The position numbers were made by a program, and so were the translations under genes. From contig NZ_LMMR01000010.1 of NCBI RefSeq assembly GCF_001422325.1, forward strand, positions 56,210-120,209: 64,000 bases of DNA, in the 5' to 3' direction. The stretch is from Leifsonia sp. Leaf264 (lineage in GTDB: Bacteria > Actinomycetota > Actinomycetes > Actinomycetales > Microbacteriaceae). Every line of letters begins with the position of its first letter. Positions within the stretch are counted from its first letter, which is position 1. Below the pieces are notes generated by a model. That model was not told the DNA's origin. It searched no databases and saw nothing but the letters and a program-made list of their open reading frames with translations. This document shows positions 8,939-17,442 of this stretch, piece by piece.

Positions 8939-9837
8939 GCGTCACAGCGCCGGCATTCGAGACCATCGACCCGCCGGTCAAGCGCAAGCGCCGATACACG
9001 ACGGACCAGGTGTCCGGGGCACGGGTGGCCTGGCGGATGGCGGGTGGACTGATCATCCTGCTCGTCTTCGTGCTGCCGTACACGATCATGTTCTTCGGCT
9101 CGGTGAAGACGAAGTCCGAGATCCGCAGTGTCGAGCCCACCTACTTCCCCACGGAGTGGCACTGGGAGAACTACATCACCATGTGGTCGACGCCCGAGAC
9201 GCCGCTGCCGGAGAACCTCATCTCCACCGTCGTCATCTCGGTCTTCGCCACCGTGCTGGTGCTGCTGGTCGCCCTCCCGGCCGCGTACTACACGGCCCGC
9301 TTCCGCTTCCCCGGCCGAGTGGTCTTCCTGTTCCTCGTGATCGTGACGCAGATGCTGCAGCCGGCGGTGCTCACCTCGGGCCTGTTCCGGCAGTTCATCA
9401 CCTTCGGGATCTCCGACACCTGGCTCGCGATGATCCTGGTGAACGCGGCCTTCAACCTGTCGTTCGCCGTCTGGATCATGCACAGCTTCTTCGCCGGCGT
9501 CCCGAAGGAGATCGACGAGGCGGCGCAGATCGACGGTGCCGGCCGGCTCACGGTGCTGTTCCGCATCAACCTGCCGCTGGTCTGGCCCGGCATCGTCACG
9601 GCCATCGTCTTCACCTTCGTCGCCTGCTGGAACGAGTTCGCCGCCTCGCTCGTGATCCTCTCGACCGCGGGCAACCAGCCGCTCTCGGTGGCGCTGACGA
9701 AGTTCGTCGGCCAGTACGAGACCAGCTGGCAGTACGTGTTCGGCGTCTCGATCGTGGCGATCATCCCCGTTGTCGTGCTGTTCATGCTCATCGAGAAGCG
9801 ACTGGTCGGAGGGCTGACCGCAGGCAGCGTCAAGTAG
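8935..9837 (+). CDS. Sugar ABC transporter permease, MalG type
   Basis: A 300-residue second membrane subunit of the same importer. It has six hydrophobic segments; the EAA motif is EIDEAAQIDGAGRLTVLFRI. GTG at 8935 overlaps the preceding stop (GTGA), giving tight coupling with the MalF-type gene. The operon ends here: the next gene converges from the other strand 18 bp away and no nucleotide-binding subunit is encoded. The most likely energy source is the MsiK/UgpC-type ATPase at 61438-62538, as shared ATPases of this type are known in actinobacteria. Confidence 0.9.
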   Translation: MSVTAPAFETIDPPVKRKRRYTTDQVSGARVAWRMAGGLIILLVFVLPYTIMFFGSVKTKSEIRSVEPTYFPTEWHWENYITMWSTPETPLPENLISTVVISVFATVLVLLVALPAAYYTARFRFPGRVVFLFLVIVTQMLQPAVLTSGLFRQFITFGISDTWLAMILVNAAFNLSFAVWIMHSFFAGVPKEIDEAAQIDGAGRLTVLFRINLPLVWPGIVTAIVFTFVACWNEFAASLVILSTAGNQPLSVALTKFVGQYETSWQYVFGVSIVAIIPVVVLFMLIEKRLVGGLTAGSVK

Positions 9838-9855
9838 ACGCCGGCCGACGCGTCC

Positions 9856-11070
9856 TCATTCCAGGCGCAGCGCGTCGGCTCCGACGAGGCGGCGGTAGCG
9901 CCACTCGTCGATCACCACGACGACGAGAAGCACAACGTTCACCAGCCAGGTGAGGACGAGCGGATTGACCAGCCCGGCGACGAGGAACACCAGGCCGAGG
10001 GCGACGATCCCGAGCAGGTGGGTGAGCAGCCACGGTCCGCCGACCGAGCGCTTGAACAGCGTCGTGCCGAACAGGTAGATGGCGGCGCCTCCGGTGATGA
10101 CGGCTGCCGTGGCGGCATCCGTCTGTCCGTGATGACCGAACGGATGCGCCAGCACGAGGTCGTCGCCGACGGCTGTGAGCACGATGCCGATCACCATGAG
10201 GATGGGGATGTAGGTGTATGTGGCCCTGGCGATGCGGCCGCTGGTCTCGGCCCCGGCTATGTAGGCGGAGCCGCTGCGCTCGCCGTGGGCGAAGTAGAGC
10301 AGCCAGAGCAGCACCGTGCCGACGAACGCTGCCAGCAGCGCGGCGAAGCCCTCCCAGGAGACGGGCTGCGCCGAGAACACCGACCCCGTCACGATGATGG
10401 ACTCGCCGAGGGCGATGATGAAGAACAGGCCGACCCGCTCGGCCATGTGCTCTCCAGACACCTCCCACGTCTCCATCGGCGACTTGCCCATGCCGGGCAC
10501 CCAGAACCTGGCCGCGGGACCGGTGCACTCGATCGCCAGGGCGATGACCCAGATCCAGATGCGCTGCTCGGGCTCGGCGAAGCCGCCGGTGATCCAGATG
10601 GTGCCCGAGACGACGTACCAGATGATGATGCGCACGACGTTGAGGGCGTTGGCGCTCCTGCCCTGCTCGAGGAACGAGAAGAAGGCGAAGGTGGTTCGGC
10701 TGAGCTGCATCGCCACGAACGCCGTCGCGAACAGCCAGCCCTTGCCGGCGAAGGCCTCGGGGATGGCGCTCGACATGAGCAGCCCGAACAGCATGAGGAC
10801 GATGAGCATGCCGCGCACGGCTCCGCGCGCGGGGTTCAGCCAGTTGGCGATCCAGGTGGTGTCCACCCACGCCCACCACACGGCGCCCACGAGGATGAGC
10901 ACCTCGGCGAAGCGGAGCGGCGTCGGCTCGGCGATGAGGCTGTGCGAGAGCTGCGTGATGGCGAACACGAACACGAGGTCGAAGAACAGCTCGACGAAGG
11001 TGACGCGGTGCGACTCCTCGCCCGTGGTGGGGCGCAGGAGGTTGCGGGTGAAGCCCGTGCGTGCTGGCAT
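9856..11070 (-). CDS. ltrA: Low temperature requirement A (LtrA) family membrane protein, copy 1
   Basis: A 404-residue multi-pass membrane protein. It has the family N-terminus HRVTFVELFFDLVFVFAITQ and later ERVGLFFIIALGESIIVTGS. LtrA was named from Listeria growth at low temperature; the biochemical role is unknown. It is followed upstream on the same strand by a close paralogue of nearly the same length, so the two look like a tandem duplication. It may be the last gene of a unit beginning at the hexosaminidase, but 57 bp separate the two copies. Confidence 0.85.
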   Translation of the reverse strand: MPARTGFTRNLLRPTTGEESHRVTFVELFFDLVFVFAITQLSHSLIAEPTPLRFAEVLILVGAVWWAWVDTTWIANWLNPARGAVRGMLIVLMLFGLLMSSAIPEAFAGKGWLFATAFVAMQLSRTTFAFFSFLEQGRSANALNVVRIIIWYVVSGTIWITGGFAEPEQRIWIWVIALAIECTGPAARFWVPGMGKSPMETWEVSGEHMAERVGLFFIIALGESIIVTGSVFSAQPVSWEGFAALLAAFVGTVLLWLLYFAHGERSGSAYIAGAETSGRIARATYTYIPILMVIGIVLTAVGDDLVLAHPFGHHGQTDAATAAVITGGAAIYLFGTTLFKRSVGGPWLLTHLLGIVALGLVFLVAGLVNPLVLTWLVNVVLLVVVVIDEWRYRRLVGADALRLE

Positions 11071-11127
11071 CCGTCGTCTCGTCTCGTCGGTGTGCTGGTG
11101 GGTGCTGTATGCGCAACTGCGCCCAGA

Positions 11128-12348
11128 TTAGCGCCGGGCGGCCCTCTCGACGGCTCTGCGCAGACCACTGCGGTAGCTCCACTCGTCTGCGAGCACGACG
11201 ACGGCCAGCACGCCGTTCACGGCGAAGCTCAGGCTGACCGGCGTGATGCCGACGCCGACGACACCCAGCACGACGAGCGCGGCGATGGCGGCGAGGTGGG
11301 ACACCAGCCACGGCATCCCTACGGCGCGCTTGAACAGAAGGTTGCCGAGCACGTAGACGGCCGGGCCCCCGCAGATGAGCCATGCCGTCGACGGATGCTC
11401 CATCTCGTGCGGATGCAGGATCACGAGCTCATCGGCCACGGCCGTGAGCACCACGCCGATCACCATCACGACGGGCACGATCGTGTAGGCGTTGCGTGCC
11501 ACGATGCCCGTCCGCGACGCCTCCTCCATGCGTTCGCGGCCGCCGCGCTCGCCGTGGTTGAAGTACAGCATCCAGAGCAGGACCGAACCGATGAAGGCGG
11601 CGGCGTAGCCTCCGATGGCGTCAGGGCTCAGCTCGACTCCGGCGAAGACCGATCCGGTCACGATGATGGACTCGCCGATGGCGATGATGAAGAACAGCCC
11701 GACGCGCTCGTTCATGTGCTCGCCGCTGACGTCCCACGTCTCGGCGCGGGTGCCTCCCAGGCCCGGCACGCGGAACCTGACGAGCGGGCCAAGGAAGGCC
11801 AGCGCCAGCGCCGCCGTCCAGACCCAGACCCGGGCGTCGGCCGGGCCGAAGCCGCCGAGCAGCCAGAGCAGGCCCGCAGCGCAGGTCCAGACCAGAATGC
11901 GCACGAAGTTGCGGGCGTTGTCCGGACGATGGATGCGGAAGGCGACGATGGCGAAGGTGCTGCGCACCAGGCCGACGAGCACGATGCCGACCGCGAACAC
12001 GGCGCCGCCCGCCGCGCTGTCGAAGGCGTGCGGGAGCGAACTGGAGAGGGTGAGACCGAGTGCCATGAGCACGAGCAGGAGTGCCCGCACCGGCCACTTC
12101 TCCGGATTCAGCCAGTTGGTCACCCACGTGGTGTCGACCCAGATCCACCAGATCGCGGCCGTGAGCACCACGGTCTCGAACAGTCCGAGAGGAGTCGGAT
12201 CGTCGAGGAACAGCGTCGAGAGCTGCGTGAACGCGAAGATGAAGACGACATCGAAGAACACCTCGATGAAGGCGACCCTGTGGGCGGCCTCCCCGTCGTC
12301 GGGGCGGAGCACGCCGGGTCCGGCAGCGCGATCGTCGACGGTGTGCAC
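11128..12348 (-). CDS. ltrA: LtrA family membrane protein, copy 2
   Basis: A 406-residue paralogue of the adjacent LtrA, sharing HRVAFIEVFFDVVFIFAFTQ and ERVGLFFIIAIGESIIVTGS and about ten hydrophobic segments. GTG at 12348 is the start. GAGGATC precedes it, and the sequence TAGCCT made from the hexosaminidase stop codon ends 7 nt before it. The gene could therefore be either read through from the upstream GH20 gene or transcribed from its own leaderless promoter. Only 10 bp separate the two genes. Function unknown. Confidence 0.85.
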   Translation of the reverse strand: MHTVDDRAAGPGVLRPDDGEAAHRVAFIEVFFDVVFIFAFTQLSTLFLDDPTPLGLFETVVLTAAIWWIWVDTTWVTNWLNPEKWPVRALLLVLMALGLTLSSSLPHAFDSAAGGAVFAVGIVLVGLVRSTFAIVAFRIHRPDNARNFVRILVWTCAAGLLWLLGGFGPADARVWVWTAALALAFLGPLVRFRVPGLGGTRAETWDVSGEHMNERVGLFFIIAIGESIIVTGSVFAGVELSPDAIGGYAAAFIGSVLLWMLYFNHGERGGRERMEEASRTGIVARNAYTIVPVVMVIGVVLTAVADELVILHPHEMEHPSTAWLICGGPAVYVLGNLLFKRAVGMPWLVSHLAAIAALVVLGVVGVGITPVSLSFAVNGVLAVVVLADEWSYRSGLRRAVERAARR

Positions 12349-12358
12349 GATCCTCAGG

Positions 12359-14017
12359 CTACTGGGCGGGCGTCCAGGGGAGGTCGGGCGCGCGGTGGAC
12401 AGTGATGCCGGCCGCCTCGAGCCTCTCGGAGAAGGCGACGGCCCGGGGTGCGAAGGCCTCGAAGTCGTGCTGGTCGTGCTCCGCCATCGGCGACCAGGCG
12501 ATCTCCATCACCGAGGCCAGTCGCGGGAACGCCATGTATTCCACATCCTGCATGCGATGCATCGTCTCGGTCCAGATGGGCGCCTCGATGCCGAGGATCT
12601 GGTCCTCGTCGACGCCGTCGATGATGCGCGTCGGCTTCCAGCCGTACGACTCGCGCACCGACGTCGGCCCCTCGGCCCAGGCCTGGCCGAACGGGCTCCC
12701 CGTCTCGTAGACCATGTCGAGGTAAACGACGTCGGCCGGAGACAGGATGACCTGCCCGCCGTTCTGCACGAAGGTGAGGGTGTCCTCCTCTGCTCCCTCC
12801 TGCGGTCGGGTGAAGCTCCAGTACTGCCCGATGGTTCCGGGCGGGAGGTTCTTCGCAGCCCCCATCTCATGCCAGCCGATGATGGTCTTCCCCGTCAGGG
12901 CGGCATCAGCCGTCACGCGCTCGATGAACCTCACGAAGTCGGCCTCGGGCGTGGACAGCGACTCGTCCCCGCCGAGGTGGAGGTAGGGCCCCGGCGTCAT
13001 CGCGGCCACCTGGCGCACGACGTCGGACACGAAGCGGTAGGTCTCCTCGGAGTTGATGCAGACAGTGCTGAAACCGACCTCGATGCCCGTGTAGAGGGCC
13101 GGCGCCTGACCGCTGCAGGTGAGCTCGGGGTAGGACGCCAGGGCGGCGTTGGTGTGCCCGGGCAGGTCGATCTCGGGCACGATCGTGATGAATTTCCGCT
13201 GGGCGTAGGCCACGAGCTCGGCGTAGTCGGCCTTCGTGTAGAAGCCGCCGCGCTCGTCGTTCACCGAGCTGGTGCCGCCGACCTCGGTGAGCTTCGGCCA
13301 GCCGTCGATCTCGATGCGCCAGCCCTGGTCGTCGGTGAGGTGCAGGTGCAGGTGATTGGTCTTGAGCAGGGCGATGTCGTCGATGTAGCGCTTCACGTCG
13401 GTGACGTCGAAGAAGTGGCGGGCCACGTCGAGCATGGCTCCGCGGTAGGCGAACCGCGGGTAGTCCTCGATGTCGACGGATGCCGCCAGCCAGCGGGCGC
13501 CGAACCCGCCGACCCGCTCACTCGACTCGATGCTCGGCGGGAAGAGCTGGCGGAGGGTCTGGATGCCGCGGAACAGTCCCTCGGCGGTGTCGCCCGTGAG
13601 GGCGGCGCCGTGCGCACCGGTGCTCAGGGCGTAGCCCTCCTGCTCGTGGCCGATCGGCGCCGAGCCCGGGGCCACGGTGAGGGCGATGTCGTGGCGCGCG
13701 GCATCCGTGGTCGCATCCGTCGTCGCTGCCGATCTCGCGATGACAGGCAGCTCGAAGCCCGTCGACGACCGGAACGCCGATGCGAGCTGCTCGCCGACGG
13801 CCTCGGCGCCCGCGCCGTCGACGATGATGCGCGACTCGCCCACGAGCTCGAACGGAGCGCGGTCGCGGGTCGTGAGGGAGACGGGCTGGGGAACGATCTG
13901 GGGCATGGTCACCTCGGGTGGTCGCAGGCCGGCGATGGCCGCTGTCGTGCCTGCTGCGGCGGCGAGGACGACGAGGGAGGCGACGACGATCCCCAGGACG
14001 GTTCGGCGTCTGGGCAT
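12359..14017 (-). CDS. Secreted or anchored beta-N-acetylhexosaminidase (GH20)
   Basis: A 552-residue enzyme releasing terminal GlcNAc/GalNAc from chito-oligosaccharides or glycans outside the membrane. Residues 1-35 are a signal peptide or anchor (VLGIVVASLVVLAAAAGTTA) without a lipobox Cys. A GH20b domain follows to about residue 165, then the catalytic barrel with YRGAMLDVARHFF, HLHLTDDQGWRIEIDGW and the catalytic pair D351-E352 in HLGGDES. I start at the ATG at 14017, which has GAGGAGAGGC directly before it, not at the GTG seven codons upstream. A candidate operator shared with the sugar transporter lies 38-52 bp upstream. Confidence 0.92.
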   Translation of the reverse strand: MPRRRTVLGIVVASLVVLAAAAGTTAAIAGLRPPEVTMPQIVPQPVSLTTRDRAPFELVGESRIIVDGAGAEAVGEQLASAFRSSTGFELPVIARSAATTDATTDAARHDIALTVAPGSAPIGHEQEGYALSTGAHGAALTGDTAEGLFRGIQTLRQLFPPSIESSERVGGFGARWLAASVDIEDYPRFAYRGAMLDVARHFFDVTDVKRYIDDIALLKTNHLHLHLTDDQGWRIEIDGWPKLTEVGGTSSVNDERGGFYTKADYAELVAYAQRKFITIVPEIDLPGHTNAALASYPELTCSGQAPALYTGIEVGFSTVCINSEETYRFVSDVVRQVAAMTPGPYLHLGGDESLSTPEADFVRFIERVTADAALTGKTIIGWHEMGAAKNLPPGTIGQYWSFTRPQEGAEEDTLTFVQNGGQVILSPADVVYLDMVYETGSPFGQAWAEGPTSVRESYGWKPTRIIDGVDEDQILGIEAPIWTETMHRMQDVEYMAFPRLASVMEIAWSPMAEHDQHDFEAFAPRAVAFSERLEAAGITVHRAPDLPWTPAQ

Positions 14018-14054
14018 GCCTCTCCTCGGTGGGTCCACGGTGTCCAGCGAGTAT

Positions 14055-14069
14055 GTCAGGACTCCTAAC
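14055..14069 (-). promoter_or_regulatory. GTTAGGA dyad operator upstream of the hexosaminidase
   Basis: On the minus strand GTTAGGA-G-TCCTGAC, a 15-bp near-perfect dyad (one mismatch between arms), 38-52 bp before the GH20 start. The half-site GTTAGGA is identical to the one overlapping the sugar transporter -35 (6345-6351). It resembles ROK/NagR-type operators in general form; the binding protein is not identified. Confidence 0.5.
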
Positions 14070-14134
14070 TAATCCGCAACACATCTATTCCACTTCATGC
14101 ATATCGCCCTAAGCTGACGCCAGGGGGGTGGCGG

Positions 14135-14914
14135 ATGGCGCGCAGGGCGATGGTCGGCATGGTGGTCGTCGGAGCGGCGTTGACAGCGCTGACGGGGTGC
14201 ACGATGCCGGCGGCGACGCTGCCCGCGGCAGCCGCAGCGGCGGCCGCGCCCGCCGATGGCGCGCCCACCGTGACAGCGTCGCCGGCCGACCTCGAGTGGC
14301 ACCAGGTCGTCGCGTCCGGGGACTTCGCCACTGCCGACGGTGCGACGCTCGGCCGCATCGAGATCGTCGTGGGGGAGCACGGGCGCTTCGACGCCCGGGT
14401 GAGCGGGTGGAACGCGGACCTGCCGGCGCAGACCGGGCTCACCCTGCACCCTGACCCGGTGCCGTTCGACTCCTGCCCCGACACGGGCTTCGCGCTGGGA
14501 CTGGGCGATCTCGCCGGCCAGCCGACGCAGTACTTCACGATCGGCACGATGGGATCGGGAGATCCCAGCTTCCTCGAATCGGCCGTGCTGTCGACATTCC
14601 CCGCCGGCGGCTCCGACTGCATGCGTCCGGTGAGCGCTGTCGCCGCGCTGACGTGGAGCATTCCCGACAGGCGGCCGGGGCTGCGCGTCGTCGACTCGGG
14701 TGCGGCGACCGCGGCGGCGGGTGATGCGACCCTCGTCGACGGCGCACCGACGTCCTATCTCGTGCACGGCGACGACACCTTCGGAGCCATCGCCGAGCGC
14801 TTCGGAATCACGACGAGCGACCTGCAGTACCTGAACCCCACCCGCACGACGCCGGGACCGTCGGACCAGGCGTACGCCGGCGAGACGCTGAACCTGTCGC
14901 GGGCGTTGCGCTGA
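14135..14914 (+). CDS. LysM-domain lipoprotein
   Basis: A 259-residue surface lipoprotein. A signal peptide ends in the lipobox LTGC near residue 22, followed by an Ala/Pro-rich linker. A middle domain of unknown type (about residues 45-180, with Cys residues in FDSCPD and SDCMRP) leads to a C-terminal LysM peptidoglycan/chitin-binding module: YLVHGDDTFGAIAERFGITT then LQYLNPTR. It is divergent from the GH20 hexosaminidase. That neighbourhood and the LysM suggest attachment to N-acetylglucosamine polymers in the wall. The central domain is not recognised. Confidence 0.8.
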   Translation: MARRAMVGMVVVGAALTALTGCTMPAATLPAAAAAAAAPADGAPTVTASPADLEWHQVVASGDFATADGATLGRIEIVVGEHGRFDARVSGWNADLPAQTGLTLHPDPVPFDSCPDTGFALGLGDLAGQPTQYFTIGTMGSGDPSFLESAVLSTFPAGGSDCMRPVSAVAALTWSIPDRRPGLRVVDSGAATAAAGDATLVDGAPTSYLVHGDDTFGAIAERFGITTSDLQYLNPTRTTPGPSDQAYAGETLNLSRALR

Positions 14915-14977
14915 GCCGGTCGCGTCGGCATGCTGCATCCGCTCTCCCGGATGACTGATGCGGCTGCTACTCTGTTC

Positions 14978-15058
14978 GGGTCGCAACTGGCGTTCGGATG
15001 GGTGACCATCGGGGAGCGATGAGAATCGGTTGGTGGCCGTTCGCCTGGGCCACGACAC
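14978..15058 (+). promoter_or_regulatory. ZTP (ZMP) riboswitch, pfl motif, upstream of glyA
   Basis: The leader carries the conserved pfl-motif blocks in order and spacing: GGGTCGCAACTGGCG (from 14978), then GGGTGACCATCGGGGAGCGA, then CGCCTGGGCC (from 15043). These are the two conserved halves that form the ZMP/ZTP pocket. Rising ZMP or ZTP signals low 10-formyl-THF, and the family turns on folate/one-carbon genes such as glyA and folD, the two genes that follow. The aptamer ends about 37 nt before the glyA start, close enough for translational or terminator-type control. Confidence 0.87.
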
Positions 15059-15095
15059 GAACCCCTTAGTTCACCGATTCCGCAAGGAGACGCCA

Positions 15096-16370
15096 GTGTC
15101 AGATTCTGTCTTTAACGCCCCGCTGTCCGAGGTCGATCCCGAGATCGCCGAGGTGCTCGAGCTGGAGCTCGGTCGTCAGCGCGACTACCTCGAGATGATC
15201 GCGAGCGAGAACTTCGTTCCGGTCTCCGTGCTGCAGTCGCAGGGGTCGGTGCTCACCAACAAGTATGCGGAGGGCTACCCCGGCCGTCGCTACTACGGCG
15301 GCTGCGAGTACGTCGACATCGCCGAGTCCCTCGCCATCGAGCGTGCCAAGAGCCTGTTCGGCGCGGAGTACGCCAACGTGCAGCCGCACTCCGGCGCCAC
15401 GGCGAACGCTGCCGTGCTCTCGGCGATCGCCACTCCCGGCGACACCATCCTCGGCCTCGAGCTGGCCCACGGCGGTCACCTCACGCACGGCATGAAGCTC
15501 AACTTCTCGGGCAAGCTCTACAACGCTGTGTCCTACGGCGTCGACCCCGAGACCTTCCTCGTCGACATGGACGTCGTGCGCGACAAGGCCCTCGAGCACC
15601 GCCCGCAGGTCATCATCGCCGGCTGGAGCGCCTACCCCCGCCACCTCGACTTCGCCGCCTTCCGTGCCATCGCCGACGAGGTGGGCGCCAAGCTCTGGGT
15701 CGACATGGCGCACTTCGCCGGTCTCGTGGCGGCCGGCCTGCACCCGTCGCCCGTCCCGTACGCGGATGTCGTCTCGTCAACGGTGCACAAGACCATCGGC
15801 GGACCCCGCTCCGGCTTCATCCTGTCGCGCGACATGGAGCTGGCCAAGAAGCTCAACTCCAACGTCTTCCCCGGCCAGCAGGGCGGACCGCTCATGCACG
15901 TCATCGCGGCCAAGGCCACGGCGTTCAAGATCGCGGCGTCCGAGGACTTCAAGGACCGCCAGGCCCGCACCATCCGTGGAGCGCAGATCCTCGCCGAGCG
16001 CCTCACCGCAGACGACTCGCGCGCCGGCGGCGTCGACGTGCTGACCGGGGGAACGGATGTGCACCTGGTGCTCGCCGACCTCCGCAACTCGCCCCTCGAC
16101 GGCCAGCAGGCCGAGGACCTCCTGCACGAGGTGCTCATCACGGTCAACCGCAACGCCGTCCCGTTCGACCCGCGTCCGCCGATGGTGACCTCGGGTCTGC
16201 GCATCGGGACGCCCGCCCTCGCCACCCGCGGCTTCGGCGACGCCGAGTTCGTCGAGGTCGCCGACATCATCGCCGAGACCCTCAAGCCCGGCGCCGACGT
16301 CGCCGGCCTGCGCGAGCGGGTGACCAGGCTCACCTCGGTCTTCCCGCTCTACCCGGGCCTCCAGCAGTAA
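15096..16370 (+). CDS. glyA: Serine hydroxymethyltransferase GlyA
   Basis: A PLP enzyme interconverting serine + THF and glycine + 5,10-methylene-THF. The 424-residue length is normal. Diagnostic segments: IASENFVP near the start, [28 protein letters not shown], and the PLP-lysine motif [16 protein letters not shown] at 15096 has AAGGAGA six bases upstream. An in-frame upstream start would fall inside the riboswitch and is rejected. It is the first gene behind the ZTP riboswitch and probably shares its transcript with folD, 125 bp downstream. Confidence 0.96.
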   Translation: MSDSVFNAPLSEVDPEIAEVLELELGRQRDYLEMIASENFVPVSVLQSQGSVLTNKYAEGYPGRRYYGGCEYVDIAESLAIERAKSLFGAEYANVQPHSGATANAAVLSAIATPGDTILGLELAHGGHLTHGMKLNFSGKLYNAVSYGVDPETFLVDMDVVRDKALEHRPQVIIAGWSAYPRHLDFAAFRAIADEVGAKLWVDMAHFAGLVAAGLHPSPVPYADVVSSTVHKTIGGPRSGFILSRDMELAKKLNSNVFPGQQGGPLMHVIAAKATAFKIAASEDFKDRQARTIRGAQILAERLTADDSRAGGVDVLTGGTDVHLVLADLRNSPLDGQQAEDLLHEVLITVNRNAVPFDPRPPMVTSGLRIGTPALATRGFGDAEFVEVADIIAETLKPGADVAGLRERVTRLTSVFPLYPGLQQ

Positions 16371-16495
16371 TTCCGACACCCCTCCCGGAAGCGGATGGAT
16401 CCCGCGACGCGCCGCCGGCTCACGTCGGGCAGCGTCGGGTCGCGGCCTCGGTCCGCATCCGGGCAGAGAGCACGTACTGGTCGAAAGGAACTCCC

Positions 16496-17377
16496 ATGAC
16501 CGCAGTCAGGCTGGACGGCGTCGCGACGGCGACCACGATCAAGGGCGAGCTCGCAGCGCGCATCACCGGGCTGCGAGCCCAGGGGATCGTGCCGGGCCTC
16601 GGCACTCTCCTCGTCGGCGACGACCCGGGTTCGCGCTCGTACGTGGCGGGCAAGCACCGCGACTGCGCCGAGGTCGGGATCGAGTCGATCCGCGTCGACC
16701 TGCCCGCCACGGCGAGTCAGGCCGACGTGCTCGCGGCGATCTCCGATCTCAACTCCGCCCGTGAGGTGACCAGTTACATCGTGCAGCTGCCGCTGCCGAA
16801 GGGGCTCGACGAGCACGCCGCACTCGAGGCCATCGACCCGTCGAAGGACGCCGACGGCTTGCATCCCACCAACCTCGGGCGCCTGGTGCTCGGCATCGAG
16901 GGCGAGCTGCACTCGCCGCTGCCGTGCACCCCCGCCGGCATCGTCGAGCTCCTGCAGCGCTACGACGTCCCGATCTCCGGCAAGCACGTCACAGTCATCG
17001 GCCGCGGCCTCACCGTCGGCCGCCCGCTCGGCCTGCTGTTCACCCGCAAGGGGCTCGACGCCACCGTCACGCTCACCCATTCCCGCACTGCCGACCTGGC
17101 GGCAGAGGTCCGCCGTGCCGACATTGTCGTCGCCGCCGTGGGAGTCGCCCACCTCGTGCAGGCCGACTGGGTGAAGCCCGGCGCCGCCGTGCTCGACGTC
17201 GGCATCACCCGCGTGGAGGACCCGGCCACGGGCAAGGGCAGGCTCACCGGCGACGTGCATCCGTCCGTCGCCGACGTGGCCGGCTTCCTCTCGCCGAACC
17301 CCGGCGGCGTGGGACCGATGACTCGCGCCATGCTGCTCTCGAACGTCGTGAAGGCCGCGGAACTCTCGCTGCGCTGA
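16496..17377 (+). CDS. folD: Methylenetetrahydrofolate dehydrogenase/cyclohydrolase FolD
   Basis: A 293-residue bifunctional enzyme making 10-formyl-THF from methylene-THF. It has the YVAGKHRDC segment with the catalytic Lys, [21 protein letters not shown], the NADP loop [13 protein letters not shown] (Gly where Ser is common) and the C-terminal PGGVGPMTR signature. AAAGGAA lies 7 nt before the ATG. Together with GlyA it rebuilds the 10-formyl-THF pool whose depletion the upstream ZTP riboswitch reads. A small hairpin with 7-bp arms lies right after the stop. Confidence 0.96.
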   Translation: MTAVRLDGVATATTIKGELAARITGLRAQGIVPGLGTLLVGDDPGSRSYVAGKHRDCAEVGIESIRVDLPATASQADVLAAISDLNSAREVTSYIVQLPLPKGLDEHAALEAIDPSKDADGLHPTNLGRLVLGIEGELHSPLPCTPAGIVELLQRYDVPISGKHVTVIGRGLTVGRPLGLLFTRKGLDATVTLTHSRTADLAAEVRRADIVVAAVGVAHLVQADWVKPGAAVLDVGITRVEDPATGKGRLTGDVHPSVADVAGFLSPNPGGVGPMTRAMLLSNVVKAAELSLR

Positions 17378-17384
17378 GTCGCGA

Positions 17385-17416
17385 CCTGCCCCGTTCACCT
17401 CCCGATCACGGGCAGG
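17385..17416 (+). terminator. Possible weak terminator after folD
   Basis: CCTGCCC (17385-17391) pairs with GGGCAGG (17410-17416) around an 18-nt loop. There is no U tract. It is placed between folD and the next promoter (TAGCCT at 17431). Confidence 0.4.
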
Positions 17417-17442
17417 CCACCTCGGGCGCCTAGCCTCGCGGC

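Noticed and set aside
10018..12405. 795-codon plus-strand frame opposite the two LtrA genes
   Set aside because: The minus-strand LtrA proteins have family motifs; this frame is His/Asp/Glu-rich noise.
15030..15095. N-terminally extended GlyA
   Set aside because: The extension would be translated from the ZTP riboswitch; the GTG at 15096 has a proper ribosome site and family N-terminus.
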